64,000 bases of DNA from Maritalea sp049801075. Lineage in GTDB: Bacteria > Pseudomonadota > Alphaproteobacteria > Rhizobiales > Devosiaceae. Numbering within the stretch: the first letter of the stretch is position 1; each line of letters starts with the position of its first letter. This document shows, in pieces, positions 1 through 6,912 of the stretch. The DNA is taken from the NCBI RefSeq assembly GCF_049801075.1, contig NZ_JBNAGG010000001.1:1054001-1118000 (forward strand), written 5' to 3'. The notes beneath the pieces were generated by a model that was given only the letters and a program-made list of their open reading frames with translations, was not told where the DNA came from and made no database searches. The translations under genes were made by a program, and so were the position numbers.

Positions 1-3
1 AAC

Positions 4-17
4 TGAGTAATTGCTCA
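4..17. promoter_or_regulatory. Near-palindrome upstream of the SDR gene
   Basis: TGAGTAATTGCTCA reads almost the same on both strands, with one mismatched pair. It lies about 40 bp before the SDR start codon, a position suited to a repressor or activator site. No regulator gene is visible next to it because the window begins here. The function is inferred from symmetry and position only. Confidence 0.25.
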
Positions 18-58
18 ATTATCACACTCAACAATTTGATTGTAAATGAGGTGTGGTG

Positions 59-808
59 ATGGGATTTGACTTTTCGGGCAGCAAGGCGCTGGTGACCGGC
101 GGTGCGCGGGGCATTGGGCTGGAGATTTCAAAACTGCTGATCGCGCGGGGGGCTCAGCTTATTGTGGTGGGCCGCAATGAAGATGATTTGCGGCGGCTGC
201 AACAGCAATTCCCTCAAGCGGTGACGCCCTATGTTTGTGACCTTGCGCAGGCTGAAGCGGTTGACCGACTGATTGAATTTCTGCGCACCGCACATTTGGA
301 CCTGAATGTGCTGATCAACAACGCAGCGCGGCAGGTTGAGATGGATGCGCTCGCAGGCAATACAGCACAGAATATTGCGGATGGGCGCAATGAAATTGCG
401 CTCAATCTTGATGCGCTTATCTCTTTGAGTCTTGGGCTGTTGCCGCAGTTCGCGCGGCAAGAGCGGGCGTTGATCTGCAATATCAGCACCGGGCTGGCGA
501 TTGCGCCGAAAGCGGCCTCCCCCGTTTATTGCGCCACAAAGGCGGGCGTGCGCAATTTTAGCCGCGCGATCCGCTATCAATGTGAGGATGAAGCGCCGCA
601 GATTCAGGTCAGCGAAGCGGTGATGGCGCTGGTGGATACGGAGATGACAACTGGGCGTGGCACCGGAAAGATTACCCCGCAACAGGCAGCGCTTGAGGTG
701 GTGAATGGTCTTGCCAAAGGGCAGCATGAAATCTGGGTGGGCAAAGCTAAATTGCTGCGGTTTTTAAACCTGCTGGCCCCGCCCATCGCCGCGAAGATTT
801 TGCGCTAA
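59..808 (+). CDS. SDR-family oxidoreductase (DltE-like)
   Basis: Short-chain dehydrogenase/reductase of about 249 aa, cytoplasmic and NAD(P)-dependent; the substrate is unknown. Near the N-terminus the Rossmann motif TGGARGIG is clear, followed by the conserved NNAA and the catalytic Ser (NIS) and YCATK (Tyr and Lys) typical of classical SDRs. Length is normal for the family. Two GTG codons (53, 56) lie in frame upstream, but ATG 59 is preferred because the GAGG ribosome-binding sequence at 48-51 is 7 nt before it. It ends three bases before the convergent mutY gene. The closest general resemblance is to DltE-type oxidoreductases, which does not fix a reaction. Confidence 0.85.
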   Translation: MGFDFSGSKALVTGGARGIGLEISKLLIARGAQLIVVGRNEDDLRRLQQQFPQAVTPYVCDLAQAEAVDRLIEFLRTAHLDLNVLINNAARQVEMDALAGNTAQNIADGRNEIALNLDALISLSLGLLPQFARQERALICNISTGLAIAPKAASPVYCATKAGVRNFSRAIRYQCEDEAPQIQVSEAVMALVDTEMTTGRGTGKITPQQAALEVVNGLAKGQHEIWVGKAKLLRFLNLLAPPIAAKILR

Positions 809-811
809 GGG

Positions 812-1891
812 CTATTTCAACGCCTTTTGCAGCACTTTTTTGAAGGCGGTCGGCAAGGCTTCCCCCTCAACGGTTTCACGCGGCTGCCACCACCCTTCAG
901 CCGCCGGCGGCCTGTCGCTTTGGATGAACCAGACGGTTACTTCCAAGGCGAAATGGGTGAACACATGGTCGATGGTGCCGCGCTTGTGCCAATCGCCCAC
1001 GAATGGAAATTCAGGTTCGGTGCGCTCGCCAATCCACTCGCTGCCGGGCACTTCGGTCATGGCGGCGAGCAGGCCTTTTTCCGGGCGCTGGCGCAGGAAG
1101 ATTTCGCCCTGTTTGTTTTGCACCACGAAGGCATGGCCAAAGCGCTGGGGTTTTGGCTTTTTCGGCGCGGCCACCGGATAGTTTTCCGGCGCGCCGGATT
1201 TTCTGCCCGCGCAGTTTTGTGCGATGGGACAAATCAGACAGTTGGCGCGTTTCGGGGCGCAAATGGTGGCGCCCAAATCCATCAGGCTTTGGGCAAAGTC
1301 CCCGGCCCGCTTGGGCACGGACCGCGCCACCACGTCGCGCACAAAGGGCTTTTCGTCGCGCACCGACTTCTCCAGTGCAGTATAGCGCGCCACCACCCGG
1401 TCCACATTGCCATCCACCACGGCCACTTGCTCATCAAAGCAAATCGCGGCGATGGCGGCGCTGGTGTAAGGCCCTATGCCGGGCAGTTTTTGCAACTCCT
1501 CGGCGCTGGCGGGGAAGATGCCATTGTGCTCGTCCACCAGCACCTGGGCGCAGGCGTGCAGATTGCGGGCGCGGGCATAATAGCCAAGGCCCGCCCAAGC
1601 TTTGAGCACATCGTCGCGCGGGGCGGCGGCCAAATCAAAAATGGTCGACCACGTGCTGGTGAAGGCCGCGAAATATTTCCCCACCGTGGGCACGGTGGTT
1701 TGCTGCAACATAATCTCCGACAGCCAGACGAAATAAGGGTTGGGCAACACCCCTTCTGCCCGCGCCTGCGGCCCCACGCGCCATGGCAGGGTGCGGGCCG
1801 AACGATCATACCAGTCGAGCATCGCTTCCGCGTCTAAAGTGGGGGCATTTTTCCCCCTAGTTTTTGAGATTTTTTCATGCATGATGGGCAC
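812..1891 (-). CDS. mutY: A/G-specific adenine DNA glycosylase MutY
   Basis: Removes adenine mispaired with 8-oxoguanine in base-excision repair. Visible in order: the N-terminal LSEIMLQQTTV segment with the catalytic Glu; GLGYYARARN; the helix-hairpin-helix LPGIGPYTSAAI; VVDGNVDRV with the catalytic Asp; the iron-sulfur loop with Cys spacing C-X6-C-X2-C-X5-C; and a C-terminal NUDIX-like domain that recognises 8-oxoG. The length of about 359 aa fits the family. The outermost start is GTG at 1891; an in-frame ATG at 1882 is equally possible, and neither has a good ribosome-binding site. It is divergent from dciA, an arrangement common in Hyphomicrobiales. Confidence 0.96.
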   Translation of the reverse strand: MPIMHEKISKTRGKNAPTLDAEAMLDWYDRSARTLPWRVGPQARAEGVLPNPYFVWLSEIMLQQTTVPTVGKYFAAFTSTWSTIFDLAAAPRDDVLKAWAGLGYYARARNLHACAQVLVDEHNGIFPASAEELQKLPGIGPYTSAAIAAICFDEQVAVVDGNVDRVVARYTALEKSVRDEKPFVRDVVARSVPKRAGDFAQSLMDLGATICAPKRANCLICPIAQNCAGRKSGAPENYPVAAPKKPKPQRFGHAFVVQNKQGEIFLRQRPEKGLLAAMTEVPGSEWIGERTEPEFPFVGDWHKRGTIDHVFTHFALEVTVWFIQSDRPPAAEGWWQPRETVEGEALPTAFKKVLQKALK

Positions 1892-1961
1892 TGTACTGCG
1901 TTGCGCCGCTGGCTCAAGCCAAAAGCACCATTTGTGCGCAACATATTTGAACGGGCACGCA

Positions 1962-2474
1962 ATGGCAGAGAAGAAAAAGACCAGAGCCTATAAGCATTTC
2001 AACCGCGCCATGTCGATTTCGGAACTGGCCGAACGCGCGATTGAACCGCTGGCGCAAAAGCGCGGCTTTGCCAATGCCGAACTGCTGACCCGTTGGGCGC
2101 ATATTGTGCCCGAACCGTTTGATCAATCGGTGATCCCCGATCAGCTCAAATGGCCCCATTCCGGGCAAATGGAAGGCGCGGCGGGCGCTGTGCTCACCGT
2201 GAGCGTCGACCCCATATACGCCCTCGCCTTCACCCACGAAACCGACATGATCAAAGGCGCGATCAACCGCTATTTCGGCTTTTATCTGGTGGATAAAATC
2301 AAACCCTCCCGCCGCCCCTTTTTGCCGCAGCAGCAAGAGGATGCAAGGCCTCAGTTGCGGCCGCTGACGCCGAAAGTTGAGGCGGAGCTGAATGCAGAGC
2401 TGGATGGCATTGAGGATGCGGAACTGCGCGAGGCACTGATGAAGCTTGGGCGGGGGCTTAAGGGGCGGGGTTAG
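1962..2474 (+). CDS. dciA: DUF721 / DciA-family protein
   Basis: A 170-aa protein of the DUF721 family, whose characterised member DciA helps load the replicative DNA helicase. The N-terminal half holds the family core (residues about 15-110), including the LLTRWAHIVPEPFDQSVIPD stretch and the LTVSVDP strand; the C-terminus is acidic. ATG 1962 was chosen because an upstream in-frame extension would run across the mutY promoter side. The gene is divergent from mutY, 70 bp apart, and overlaps the KAP NTPase gene by 4 bp at its 3' end. Assignment to DUF721 is firm; equivalence to DciA is inferred. Confidence 0.85.
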   Translation: MAEKKKTRAYKHFNRAMSISELAERAIEPLAQKRGFANAELLTRWAHIVPEPFDQSVIPDQLKWPHSGQMEGAAGAVLTVSVDPIYALAFTHETDMIKGAINRYFGFYLVDKIKPSRRPFLPQQQEDARPQLRPLTPKVEAELNAELDGIEDAELREALMKLGRGLKGRG

Positions 2475-3892
2475 TAGTCAGATATGTCCGATAGTTCAAT
2501 CTTGTTCACTATGTAGGACAGTTGCGGCCTTCGCGTAGGATAGCCTCTAGAAAATAATGCTAGATATTCGCCAAGTCTAGTGCGTTCTACTTCTTCCCGG
2601 GGGTTTCCTACAAGCTCTGTGTAATATTGATTATCTTCAGATTGAATTGCTGATCTCGCCATTTTTGCAATTATTAATTCTGCTTGGATTGGTATTTTAT
2701 CGTCTTCATTCAAGTTAGAAATGATCGGGTATTTCTCCTTCAAAGCTTCCCATGTCGCCTTCCCACTTGCATCCCCGAATGCGTATTTGTGATAAAGATC
2801 AGGCACGAAAACTTTTAGGGTTATTAAAACTAACAACATTCTGGGAAAAAGGTATTGGTTTTCTGGAGTCATTAACGCTGCAACAGCTACTGCAGACATA
2901 CAATGCTCCTGAGCTCTTAAGTCAGCATCAAAAATACTGAATAGGAGACCTGCCGATTCGAAAAACTCTTCTAATTCTAAATCCACTTTTCTGTTTTTGA
3001 AGAAATTTGCCAAACCAAATTTTTGGACCAATGCTCCGGTAAATTGAGAGCGATTGGGTCGCTGTAAAGTAATTTCTAAATCAAAGAAGCGTTTCAGGTA
3101 TCCATTCGAGTTTGTGCCACTGCCATAAACTGAGGACAAGCTTACCATTAGTTGCTGTTTTTCAATTGAACAAAGGAACACAACATTATCGACGTCGAAA
3201 ATATGCTTGATCCGTTCAAGAAGTTCGATGGCATAGGTTGGACGACATCGATCTAATTCATCCACGAAGATCACAAGTGGCAATCTTTTGCAATTTGTCT
3301 CTAAATTATCAATTGCAGCTCCAAGTGTGCGCTTAAATTCCTCGAGGAGATCTTTCTCCCCCTTATATGCATCAACCAATTCTGAGGCTGCTGCGGCGGC
3401 ACCGTCGGCTAAGAAATCCTCTATCTCTTTATCAAGATCAATGGCCCCGCGAGTTAGAAACTTCAGCAAAAGAGGCAGCAACCTCTGAGAAATTTTTCCA
3501 GCAGTTTCTTTTAGCTTTTCTATATTTTTCTTTTGCTCAGCACCGCTATTTCCATTTTCACTGAGCACGTCAATGATCTCGCTTGTGAAGGCAATAATCG
3601 GATCACTGTGGTAATCTGTTTCCCAAGCATTGAAGTACACGCATGGGTGGCAATGGTCCTGATTTTCCAGATATTGTTTCATTTGATGAACAAATGTTGT
3701 TTTGCCTGTACCCCATGGTGAGTTAAGCGCGATCACAAAGGGTGGCTCAACGTTCTGGATTAAATTGGCAAGCGCTTCACCTTGGGCCTTGCGGTTTAAG
3801 ATATCGCTTGGGCCAAAGGGGTCGTCTTTATCTATTTCAAATTGCTTGAGTTTAAACTTCATAAGTATTGCTTTCGATATGTCTGTGCCCAT
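2471..3892 (-). CDS. KAP-family P-loop NTPase
   Basis: A 473-aa predicted NTPase of the KAP group (named after Kidins220/ARMS and the F-plasmid phage-exclusion protein PifA). Walker A NSPWGTGKTT is at residues 57-66, the typical FNAWE motif follows at about 88-91, and Walker B LPLVIFVDELDR is at about 204-215. Many KAP proteins carry membrane helices inside the NTPase domain; none is convincing here, although residues 138-147 are leucine-rich. The DNA is visibly more A/T-rich than dciA or mutY, suggesting acquisition. The gene stands alone, convergent with dciA and followed upstream by a palindrome-rich region. A role in phage exclusion is possible from the family but not shown. Start at 3892, with an AGGA about 10 nt upstream. 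Confidence 0.85.
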   Translation of the reverse strand: MGTDISKAILMKFKLKQFEIDKDDPFGPSDILNRKAQGEALANLIQNVEPPFVIALNSPWGTGKTTFVHQMKQYLENQDHCHPCVYFNAWETDYHSDPIIAFTSEIIDVLSENGNSGAEQKKNIEKLKETAGKISQRLLPLLLKFLTRGAIDLDKEIEDFLADGAAAAASELVDAYKGEKDLLEEFKRTLGAAIDNLETNCKRLPLVIFVDELDRCRPTYAIELLERIKHIFDVDNVVFLCSIEKQQLMVSLSSVYGSGTNSNGYLKRFFDLEITLQRPNRSQFTGALVQKFGLANFFKNRKVDLELEEFFESAGLLFSIFDADLRAQEHCMSAVAVAALMTPENQYLFPRMLLVLITLKVFVPDLYHKYAFGDASGKATWEALKEKYPIISNLNEDDKIPIQAELIIAKMARSAIQSEDNQYYTELVGNPREEVERTRLGEYLALFSRGYPTRRPQLSYIVNKIELSDISDY

Positions 3893-3939
3893 TCCGTGCG
3901 ATTCCTAGACTTTGTGTCAAGTAACCGATGCTTCATGGC

Positions 3940-3958
3940 CCCCGGATCAAATCCGGGG
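3940..3958. repeat. REP-like palindrome, type A copy 1
   Basis: CCCCGGAT, a CAA loop, then ATCCGGGG, followed by TGAC. The same palindrome type recurs at 4941-4959 and 11113-11133. Such extragenic palindromes are widespread in alphaproteobacterial genomes. Confidence 0.85.
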
Positions 3959-3999
3959 TGACTTGGGGTTGGTTTAGTGCTTCGTACAAACTCAAAGTC

Positions 4000-4019
4000 A
4001 TTCCCGCGTAGGCGGGAAT
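4000..4019. repeat. REP-like palindrome, type B
   Basis: ATTCCCGC, a GTAG loop, then GCGGGAAT. This motif ('cattcccgcgnaggcgggaatcca') is common in proteobacterial intergenic regions. Only one copy is seen in the window. Confidence 0.8.
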
Positions 4020-4078
4020 CCAGATTGGACTATCTTCACTGTAATTCAATAATCGCGTACGCCTTTGCTTGCGCTGCA

Positions 4079-4218
4079 TGGACCCTCGGGTCAGGCCCGA
4101 GGGTGACGGTGGTGGGTGGGTGAATGTAGTAGTTATGACCCGCTGTTTTGTACGTCGACAGGCGAAATGGATGGCAATACAGATACACGCTTACGCCGCA
4201 GGAGTGCGCTTGCCATCA
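4079..4218. repeat. Composite repeat, copy 1
   Basis: A unit of about 140 bp made of the type C palindrome (4082-4104), a GTGACGGTGGTGGG tail, about 40 bp of looser similarity, and a block with GACAGGCGAAATGGATGGCA followed by CAGATACACGCTTACGCCGC. The same unit recurs in the same orientation at 4749-4893. The two copies differ at many positions, so the duplication is not recent. Confidence 0.75.
4082..4104. repeat. REP-like palindrome, type C copy 1
   Basis: ACCCTCGGG, a TCAGG loop, then CCCGAGGGT, followed by GACGGTGG. Copies 2 and 3 are at 4264-4286 and 4754-4776, and all three point the same way. Confidence 0.85.
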
Positions 4219-4263
4219 CTTGGATGATGGTTTGGGCGGTGCAACTGCGCTGGCAGTGCTTGG

Positions 4264-4286
4264 ACCCTCGGGTCAAGCCCGAGGGT
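4264..4286. repeat. REP-like palindrome, type C copy 2
   Basis: ACCCTCGGG, a TCAAG loop, then CCCGAGGGT, followed by GACG. The core is identical to copy 3 at 4754-4776. It lies between the first composite repeat and the GIY-YIG gene. Confidence 0.85.
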
Positions 4287-4384
4287 GACGTGATGGGGCG
4301 TGGTTGGCTTGGTGCCATAATCCACATGCGTTTGAGAAATCTCTGCCAGACATTCTCCCGTCATTTCTGCCCCCCCCTTCCGTC

Positions 4385-4407
4385 ATTACCGGGCTTGACC
4401 CGGTAAT
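4385..4407. repeat. REP-like palindrome, type D, inverted
   Basis: ATTACCGGG, a CTTGA loop, then CCCGGTAAT. The loop, the inner CCGGG-type arms and the CGTC/TGGA-type flanks show it is the type C family in reverse orientation, with different outer stem bases. It ends 24 bp before the GIY-YIG start codon. Confidence 0.85.
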
Positions 4408-4431
4408 CCATGTAGCGGCAATGTTTTCGCC

Positions 4432-4719
4432 ATGGGTGGATGGGTTTACATCATGAGCAACAAGATGAACGGCACGCTATATGTTGGGGTGACGAGTGAC
4501 TTGGTGCGGCGGGTTTATGAACATCGCGAAGGTCTTGTTGACGGCTTTACAAAGACACAAGAGTTAAAGCGCTTGGTGTATTTTGAAGCGCATGATGAAA
4601 TTGGCGCGGCTATTCAACGGGAGAAGAGTTTGAAGCGCTGGTCGCGGGCTTGGAAGGTTGAGTTGATCCAGAAATCCAATCCGTTCTGGGATGATTTGTT
4701 TGATCAGATTTGTGGGTGA
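4432..4719 (+). CDS. Small GIY-YIG nuclease-domain protein
   Basis: A 95-aa protein that is almost entirely one GIY-YIG domain. The GIY/YIG halves appear as WVYIMSN and TLYVGVTSDL. The catalytic-type Arg follows in LVRRVYEHREG, then GFTKTQELKRLVYFEAHDE, a REKSLKRWSR segment with Lys/Arg-rich helices, and NPFWDDL near the end. These single-domain proteins are common in alphaproteobacteria and their function is not known. No ribosome-binding sequence is evident before ATG 4432, so expression may be weak or leaderless. The gene is bracketed at 24 and 34 bp by related palindromes in opposite orientation (4385-4407 and 4754-4776) and lies between two direct copies of a 140-bp composite repeat, which suggests it belongs to a repeat-associated mobile or selfish unit. 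Confidence 0.88.
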   Translation: MGGWVYIMSNKMNGTLYVGVTSDLVRRVYEHREGLVDGFTKTQELKRLVYFEAHDEIGAAIQREKSLKRWSRAWKVELIQKSNPFWDDLFDQICG

Positions 4720-4748
4720 TTTGGCATTGAGCCGATTCGCTTGTGCTG

Positions 4749-4893
4749 CTTGGACCCTCGGGTCAAGCCCGAGGGTGACGGTGGTGGGCGTTGGAATGGT
4801 AGTACCCTAATGTACCGCTTCTGACTGCCGACAGGTGAAATGGATTGCAAGACAGATACACGCTCACGCCGCGAGGCTGGTCTTGCAATGACG
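4749..4893. repeat. Composite repeat, copy 2
   Basis: Second copy of the 140-bp unit at 4079-4218, in the same orientation: a type C palindrome, GTGACGGTGGTGGG, then GACAGGTGAAATGGATTGCA and CAGATACACGCTCACGCCGC. In this copy the last block forms a long-looped inverted repeat, TTGCAAGAC pairing with GTCTTGCAA. Confidence 0.75.
4754..4776. repeat. REP-like palindrome, type C copy 3
   Basis: ACCCTCGGG, a TCAAG loop, then CCCGAGGGT, followed by GACGGTGG. It begins 34 bp after the GIY-YIG stop codon and is opposite in orientation to the palindrome that precedes the gene. Confidence 0.85.
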
Positions 4894-4940
4894 CGAGAGT
4901 TTTTTTTTGCGCAGTGCGAATTGCTCAGGCGCTGCTTGCC

Positions 4941-4959
4941 CCCCGGATCAAGTCCGGGG
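4941..4959. repeat. REP-like palindrome, type A copy 2
   Basis: CCCCGGA, a TCAAG loop, then TCCGGGG, followed by TGACGG. It lies 40 bp beyond the AraC-family stop codon, so it could also act as a transcript-end hairpin for that minus-strand gene. Confidence 0.85.
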
Positions 4960-4999
4960 TGACGGTAGCGGGTGTGGCTACCGCGGTGTCAGTTCGCCC

Positions 5000-6016
5000 C
5001 TACCCCACCGCCTGCCACGATCCGGGGGCCTGCCCCGTCCAGCGTTTGAAAGCGCGGGAGAAGGCGCTGGGGTCGGAGAAGCCGACGAGGTAGGCGGTTT
5101 CGTTGGCGGAGACTTTTTTCTCGGCCAGATAGTGGCAGGCCATTTTGTGGCGGAGGTCGTCGCGCAATTGTTCGAAGGAAATGCCTTCGGCTTTGAGGCC
5201 GCGATAAAGGCTTTGGCGGGAGAGACCCATTTTTTCGGCCACTTGATCCATGGTTAGCTCGCCCGTGTGCAGCACAGGGATCATGATGCTTTCGGCCCGG
5301 CCCTTTATGGTTTTGCTGCTTTCCAGCTCCTTCATCAATGCATCGGCATGTTTGGAGAGAATGCCAAAGGCATAGCGGTCCGCATAATCGGTTTGCACCG
5401 TAAGCCATGAGGTTTCGATTTCCATGGCGTTACGGTCAGCCGCGAATTCAACCGGGGCCTGCAGCACCCGGTCATAATCTTTATAATGGGCGGGCTTCTC
5501 GTGGGTGACTTTGATGCGTTTGACGAAGGGGGTGTCGCCAAAATGGCGGCGGAACTCGCAGATGAAGCGGCCAAAGGTGCTTTCGGTGAGTTCGGGAAAC
5601 TCATTGGGATTGATCCGCGTATCTTCCAGCCACAATTCATTGCCTTCTGGCACAAGGGCAAAGCGTTCGCCTGCGGTGCCGATATCGACCTCGGCCACCA
5701 ATTGGCCATAGCGGTTGAGCTGCGCCAGTGCTTCGCCCATATTGGCGGTGGATTCCGCGATCAGCCCGACAATGGAGGTGCGGACAAAGGGCATGTCCCA
5801 ACAATAATCCAGCGAAAAGGACGGGTTGTTGGTGTGCTCCGCGCCCAATTGCATCATGCGGCGGAATTTTTCCATCGGCACGCGGTTGTCCGCATTAGCG
5901 AAAATGGCGTCATCCAAGTCGACTGCGGCCAATAGCGCGGAACGAGACGCGCCCTTATCTACCGCATAATCCAAGATTGATTTTAGATAACCAGCTGAAA
6001 CGCTGCCTTTTTCCAT
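5000..6016 (-). CDS. AraC-family transcriptional regulator
   Basis: A 338-aa regulator. The N-terminal 200 residues match the 'arabinose-binding-like' sensor domain found in OruR/ArgR-type AraC proteins. The C-terminal ~85 residues contain two helix-turn-helix motifs: MDQVAEKMGLSRQSLYRGLK, and the second unit with the hallmark VGFSDPSAFSRAFKRWTG. ATG 6016 is preferred over an upstream in-frame start at 6040 because a G-rich ribosome-binding sequence lies about 7 nt before it. It is divergent from the DUF4386-like gene (start about 6140), which is its most likely target. The effector molecule cannot be inferred. Confidence 0.92.
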   Translation of the reverse strand: MEKGSVSAGYLKSILDYAVDKGASRSALLAAVDLDDAIFANADNRVPMEKFRRMMQLGAEHTNNPSFSLDYCWDMPFVRTSIVGLIAESTANMGEALAQLNRYGQLVAEVDIGTAGERFALVPEGNELWLEDTRINPNEFPELTESTFGRFICEFRRHFGDTPFVKRIKVTHEKPAHYKDYDRVLQAPVEFAADRNAMEIETSWLTVQTDYADRYAFGILSKHADALMKELESSKTIKGRAESIMIPVLHTGELTMDQVAEKMGLSRQSLYRGLKAEGISFEQLRDDLRHKMACHYLAEKKVSANETAYLVGFSDPSAFSRAFKRWTGQAPGSWQAVG

Positions 6017-6139
6017 CACCGTGCCCCCACTTTGCCCCACATATTAGCCGGGTGATATGTGGGGTCAATAAAATGATTTCTCAAGTCATTTGCGCTCTGC
6101 CCAATGCACCTTATGTGCAAGCCACGTTAATTGTGCAGG

Positions 6140-6799
6140 ATGAAAATGATGAATGTGAAATTGCAAAAGGCCGGCGGCGTTGCGGGCATTGTGGCTGGCG
6201 GCACCTATTTGTTTGGCTTTGCCTTGTTGCTCGCCGTGTTGGCCCCTGCGGGCTATTTCGAAGGCGGCGCGGCCGACAAGGTTCAATTTATGATCGACAA
6301 TAAAACCACGCTCGCCGTGTGGAATTTTGTGATCTGGATTTTGAACAGCTTTGCCATGGTGGTGCTGGCCGTGGCGCTTTATGACCGATTGAAAGGCGGC
6401 GCGCCGACTTTGGCGGCCATCGGGTCGGCCTATGGCATCATCTGGGCCGGGCTGATTTTGGCGGCGGGCATGGTGTCCAACATCTCGCTGGAAGCGGTGA
6501 CGAGCATGGCGGGGAACGATCCCGAAGGTGCGGCGACATTGATGCTGGCGCTATCGCATGTGGAAAACGGCATTGGCGGCGGCAATGAATTGGCCGGGGG
6601 CTTTTGGGTGCTGGTGATTTCGCTCGGGGCGTATTTGTCGAACCAATTGCAAAAGCCGCTCAATATTTGGGGCATGGTGATCGGTGTTGCAGGTCTCTCC
6701 ACGCTTCTCCCCGGTGCGGAAGAGATTGGCGGCTCGATCTTTGGGCTTGGCTTTATCGTCTGGTTTATCTGGGCCGGCGTGTATTTGCTGCGGAAATAA
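6140..6799 (+). CDS. DUF4386-like membrane protein
   Basis: A multi-span inner-membrane protein of about 219 aa with roughly six hydrophobic segments: VAGIVAGGTYLFGFALLLAV near the N-terminus, then FVIWILNSFAMVVLAVAL, YGIIWAGLILAAGMV, GFWVLVISLGAYL, a WGMVIGVAGL segment and IFGLGFIVWFIWAGVYLL. ENGIGGGNE and LLPGAEEIGG are loops that recur in DUF4386-type proteins. Starts at 6140, 6146 and 6149 are all possible; a CAGGA at 6136-6140 best fits the later ones. Its function is not known. It is divergent from an AraC regulator about 120 bp away, suggesting induced expression. Confidence 0.75.
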   Translation: MKMMNVKLQKAGGVAGIVAGGTYLFGFALLLAVLAPAGYFEGGAADKVQFMIDNKTTLAVWNFVIWILNSFAMVVLAVALYDRLKGGAPTLAAIGSAYGIIWAGLILAAGMVSNISLEAVTSMAGNDPEGAATLMLALSHVENGIGGGNELAGGFWVLVISLGAYLSNQLQKPLNIWGMVIGVAGLSTLLPGAEEIGGSIFGLGFIVWFIWAGVYLLRK

Positions 6800-6802
6800 G
6801 CG

Positions 6803-6853
6803 CCACATCACTCAAATGTGAGGTGGGGGCAGGACGGCATTAGCGCCCTGCCC
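6803..6853 (+). terminator. Two inverted repeats between the DUF4386 gene and dsbA
   Basis: CCACATCAC (6803-6811) pairs with GTGAGGTGG (6818-6826) with one mismatch. GGGCAGG (6827-6833) then pairs with CCTGCCC (6847-6853) across a 13-base loop. Neither is followed by a proper T run, so termination here is only possible. Confidence 0.35.
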
Positions 6854-6912
6854 TCTTGCTGCCATCATTATTATGTGTAAGTTGCCATCAAACAATTGAT
6901 GGAGAGTGGAAC

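Larger units (their letters stand above)
3909..4431. other. Palindrome-rich intergenic region before the GIY-YIG gene
   Basis: About 520 bp with no convincing gene. It holds five short palindromes (3940-3958, 4000-4019, 4082-4104, 4264-4286, 4385-4407) and one copy of a composite repeat (4079-4218). Small frames at 4116-4406 and 4133-4327 have no family resemblance and run through the palindromes, so they were not called. Confidence 0.8.

Noticed and set aside
827..1837. A 336-codon open frame on the plus strand, opposite mutY
   Set aside because: It is the reverse side of the clear mutY gene; the product is His/Gly/Arg-rich with no family resemblance and no ribosome-binding site.
4116..4406. 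Small plus-strand frame in the palindrome region
   Set aside because: Runs through two palindromes, has no homology-like features or ribosome-binding site.
3940..4959. CRISPR-like array
   Set aside because: Repeats are palindromes of different types with irregular spacing (40 to 350 bp), two orientations, and no cas genes.
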